A model generated the notes under the pieces. That model saw nothing but the letters and a program-made list of their open reading frames with translations. It had not been told where the DNA came from and ran no database searches. A stretch of DNA of 64,000 nt from Diplonema papillatum (taxonomy: Eukaryota > Euglenozoa > Diplonemea > Diplonemida > Diplonemidae). The stretch is taken from assembly GCA_030068145.1 (NCBI GenBank), contig JAPJBO010000316.1, positions 170,060-234,059 on the forward strand, written 5' to 3'. Position 1 is the stretch's first letter, and every line of letters begins with the position of its first letter. A program made the position numbers and the translations under genes. Of the stretch, positions 61,921 through 64,000 are shown piece after piece.

Positions 61921-63633
61921 AAGGGGGTTCGCGCGGTGCGACTTCGCCTCGCAGACGACCAAGCCAGTCCTGAGCGCTTCGTGCAGCAACACCAGCGGTA
62001 CTCGATACTTCGGAGGGGGAAAAGGACCCGGTTGCCGAAGAATGACGCGGAGAAGTCGGCGCCATTGCATGTCGACTCGGTGCCCCCGATCAATGTCGAC
62101 GTGCTGCGGAAGCGGATGAACCCGCAAACGCGGAAACGATTTGACGAAACCTGGTCGCGGACGTTTTTTCCTCATGCGCATGGCAGAACGAAGTCTTCTC
62201 CCCCACGTCCCTCTAGATTTGCTTCAGCACATGCAAGGGAATTGCAGGCGCACGGGATTGCTCAGCGCGGTCGTGGGCCTAACGGCCTCCTCAATGTCCC
62301 GTTCACCGTTGTGGAGGAGAAAGAAGGGGCGCTTCGTCAGCGCTTTATTCTCTGGACGTACGACGCCAACGCTGTGGTCGAGACGGACGGTTACCAGGCA
62401 CATGTCCCGCTTCAGCATGTCTCTCAGTACCTCGAGGCGGTCAGCGAGGAGTGTGGCTCGACGCGAGACTTCCGGTGTGGGTTCTACGGCATCGAGATTC
62501 CGATCGCCTCTCGCGGACTCTTCGCATTCCAAGATGATGCAGGAGAGTGGTGGGAGTTGACGAGGCTGCCGATGGGACATTCCTGTGCGCCGGAGCTGAT
62601 GCACACGGTGGCGTCGACGGCGGCGGGGCACCCGGAATACGTCGACGGCCAGTACGCGGTGTCCTCGGACGTGGTAGTTCACGTGTGGGTGGACAACATC
62701 CGGTACGCAGGGCCGCACGATCTAGTGCTGGCGGTGACGTCGCGGTTGGACGAGCTCGCTTCGGAAGCTGGCATGACGTGGAAGGCCGCCGACACGCAGA
62801 CGGCTGCGCAACGCTACGAGTTCATCGGCGTTGAGTGGAATCACGCCGACGGAACAGTGGGCGTATCGCGCAAAATGCGGTCGCGGTTGCAACGTGCAGA
62901 GGACGCCATCGAAGGGGGTTCAATGACGGCCTCGGATGTGGAGTCCCTTGCTGGCCGTCTCCTTCACGCCTCGGCCATCACCGGCGTATTTGTGGGCGAG
63001 TTTTACTTCGTCTTGAAGTTCTTTCGCAGGGTGACGAACGCGTTGAACCGGGGCGAGAAGGCCGTAGATGAGAAGGTCGTCCTCTCCGACGGCATACGGC
63101 GGTCGCTCCCCGTATGGCTGCGACGGGTTGCGCGGCGACGTGCCGTGCCTGTTGCCGCGCAGACGCCGGAGTTGGCGGTTTTTGTTGACGCCAGCCTGGA
63201 TGGTTGGGGCGGTGTACTCGTGGATGTCGACACCAACGACATGGTTGTAGTGGGTGCGCGGTGGAAGAGAGCCGAAAGGCGTTTCCACATCAACGAGTTG
63301 GAAGCCATGGCTTTGGAGAGGTCCGTAGCGGCCATCACACCAGCGCACGCGGGCTCCACGGTGTCCATTGTTGTGGACAATACTTCTGTGCAGGGGGTAG
63401 CCCGCAAAGGATCATGCCTGCGTTCGCAGGTTCTCAACGACTCTGTCGTGCGTGCATTGTTGTGTTTGCAGCGACTGAATATTGCATTTTCAGTTCGTTG
63501 GGTGAAGAGCGCGGGTAATCCTGCTGATCTGCCATCGCGGGTCCCGGTAACGTCTCTCACCGATAAGAATATCGCGGACATTTCACTTGCGGTCCGGGAT
63601 TTTTTAACTGGCGAGATGGGTTTGGTGGCGTGA
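61921..63633 (+). CDS. Reverse transcriptase / RNase H of element B
   Basis: About 570 codons; the frame is open 5' back to 60,601, out of frame with gag and YR, so only this part is taken as coding. RT: LTRLPMGHSCAPELMH and motif C HVWVDNIRYAG (WVDN, as in element A). RNase H: VFVDASLDGWGGVLVD, HINELEAMAL, SIVVDNTSVQG, SAGNPADLPSRVP. In this class the protein copies the element RNA and degrades the template. Confidence 0.85.
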   Translation, partial: KGVRAVRLRLADDQASPERFVQQHQRYSILRRGKRTRLPKNDAEKSAPLHVDSVPPINVDVLRKRMNPQTRKRFDETWSRTFFPHAHGRTKSSPPRPSRFASAHARELQAHGIAQRGRGPNGLLNVPFTVVEEKEGALRQRFILWTYDANAVVETDGYQAHVPLQHVSQYLEAVSEECGSTRDFRCGFYGIEIPIASRGLFAFQDDAGEWWELTRLPMGHSCAPELMHTVASTAAGHPEYVDGQYAVSSDVVVHVWVDNIRYAGPHDLVLAVTSRLDELASEAGMTWKAADTQTAAQRYEFIGVEWNHADGTVGVSRKMRSRLQRAEDAIEGGSMTASDVESLAGRLLHASAITGVFVGEFYFVLKFFRRVTNALNRGEKAVDEKVVLSDGIRRSLPVWLRRVARRRAVPVAAQTPELAVFVDASLDGWGGVLVDVDTNDMVVVGARWKRAERRFHINELEAMALERSVAAITPAHAGSTVSIVVDNTSVQGVARKGSCLRSQVLNDSVVRALLCLQRLNIAFSVRWVKSAGNPADLPSRVPVTSLTDKNIADISLAVRDFLTGEMGLVA

Positions 63634-63760
63634 CCTCCGGGGCTAGCCCGTTCGCTCACTTTCTGCGGCTAGCTCGGGGGGTAACCCCATCGTATGTGAC
63701 CTCTCGTGTTTTCTCCGTTCATTGCTTGCGTCTCAGGAGTGCGTGAACGACGGAGAATTC

Positions 63761-63849
63761 TATTGATTTATCAGGGGAATTCTACTAGGTAAAACAAACG
63801 ACCCTTAGGACACCTCGGTGCGCACTTGGATCGCGGGGGAAAATTTTCC
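63761..63849 (+). repeat. Terminal split repeat A2 of element B
   Basis: 89 bp identical to A1 (59,522-59,610): TATTGATTTATCAGGGGAAT to GGGGGAAAATTTTCC. It is preceded by TTC in the B1-like stretch. Confidence 0.93.
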
Positions 63850-64000
63850 CACCCGCCCTCCCTGCAACTCTGTTTATCATTTTCTGCCTTCGACGGCCGT
63901 GCGGCCATGGATACCCTCGTGCGAGGGTGCACTTTCTTGCTGGATACCAGCTTCCGTTGCTTCGGCGGCGAGATCCGTGGGGCATGGGTTCCCACCCTCC

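Larger units (their letters stand above)
59522..64000 (+). mobile_element. YR retroelement B, right copy, runs off the window
   Basis: A1 59,522-59,610, then gag-like, YR and RT/RNase H frames in that order, a short B1-like stretch (63,634-63,760), and A2 63,761-63,849, identical to A1 over 89 bp. B2 would lie past the window edge. Same architecture as element A but a different family by sequence. Frames are open and the A repeats agree, so it looks whole as far as seen and young. Confidence 0.87.

Noticed and set aside
60601-63633. One 1,010-codon protein in element B
   Set aside because: Its first 440 codons run out of frame through the end of gag and the whole YR gene; only the part after 61,920 shows RT and RNase H motifs.
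1-64000. Spliced-leader RNA, rRNA or snRNA genes as lineage markers
   Set aside because: I looked for them because a euglenozoan origin is suspected and recognised none. The lineage call therefore rests on retroelement gene order and intron style only.

Overview
The window is eukaryotic nuclear DNA from a repeat-rich genome. Islands of very GC-rich coding sequence, with G or C at most third codon positions, lie in mid-GC, low-complexity DNA. Host genes have GT-AG introns, and several donors read AG|GTTTG. The best clue to lineage is a pair of tyrosine-recombinase (YR) retroelements with gene order gag-like, YR, RT/RNase H, flanked by split direct repeats. As I recall, that order is the one described for the VIPER/TATE elements of kinetoplastids, not for DIRS or Ngaro. 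With intron-bearing host genes this suggests a euglenozoan, perhaps a diplonemid. This is inference: I found no spliced-leader gene, rRNA or other lineage marker.

Layout. 0-3.7 kb: no supported gene. 3.7-5.7 kb: a 640-bp direct repeat flanks two minus-strand exons of a TPR/J-domain co-chaperone. 5.9-8.3 kb: a plus-strand Pro/Ala/Ser-rich coiled-coil gene with at least one well-supported intron. 8.6-16.7 kb: a graveyard of inverted-repeat elements, foldbacks and homopolymer tracts. 16.73-20.75 kb: YR retroelement A, which looks whole. 21.9-24.15 kb: a gene joining a dynein-heavy-chain stalk-like helical module to a C-terminal SAM domain across one intron. 26.0-26.8 kb: a possible two-exon gene. 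28.9-30.3 kb: a broken LINE-type reverse transcriptase. 30.4-32 kb: a tRNA-like SINE head, a 30-bp satellite that switches orientation twice, and a two-zinc-finger ORF. 34.67-41.67 kb: an STE/MAPKKK-type protein kinase whose two exons are split by a 5-kb intron, at an exactly phase-matched junction just before the GTPxWMAPE motif. That intron holds about 52 near-identical 51-bp repeats. 41.8-57.7 kb: MITEs (one hAT-like with an 8-bp target duplication), tandem arrays, a perfect 50-bp AT-rich palindrome and dispersed LINE-like 3' ends. 57.7-64 kb: YR retroelement B, arranged as a 1.6-kb-arm head-to-head palindrome around a 13-bp tandem array; its right copy runs off the window.

How it fits together. 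The host genes (co-chaperone, coiled-coil protein, SAM/stalk protein, MAPKKK) are unrelated in role and do not form a cluster. What links them is their introns. The same short dispersed repeats occur in the introns of three genes, and the 51-bp satellite in the kinase intron appears to have grown from a single unit of a module also present in the coiled-coil gene's intron. The most unusual content is therefore the intron-resident repeat ecology and the two YR retroelement families.
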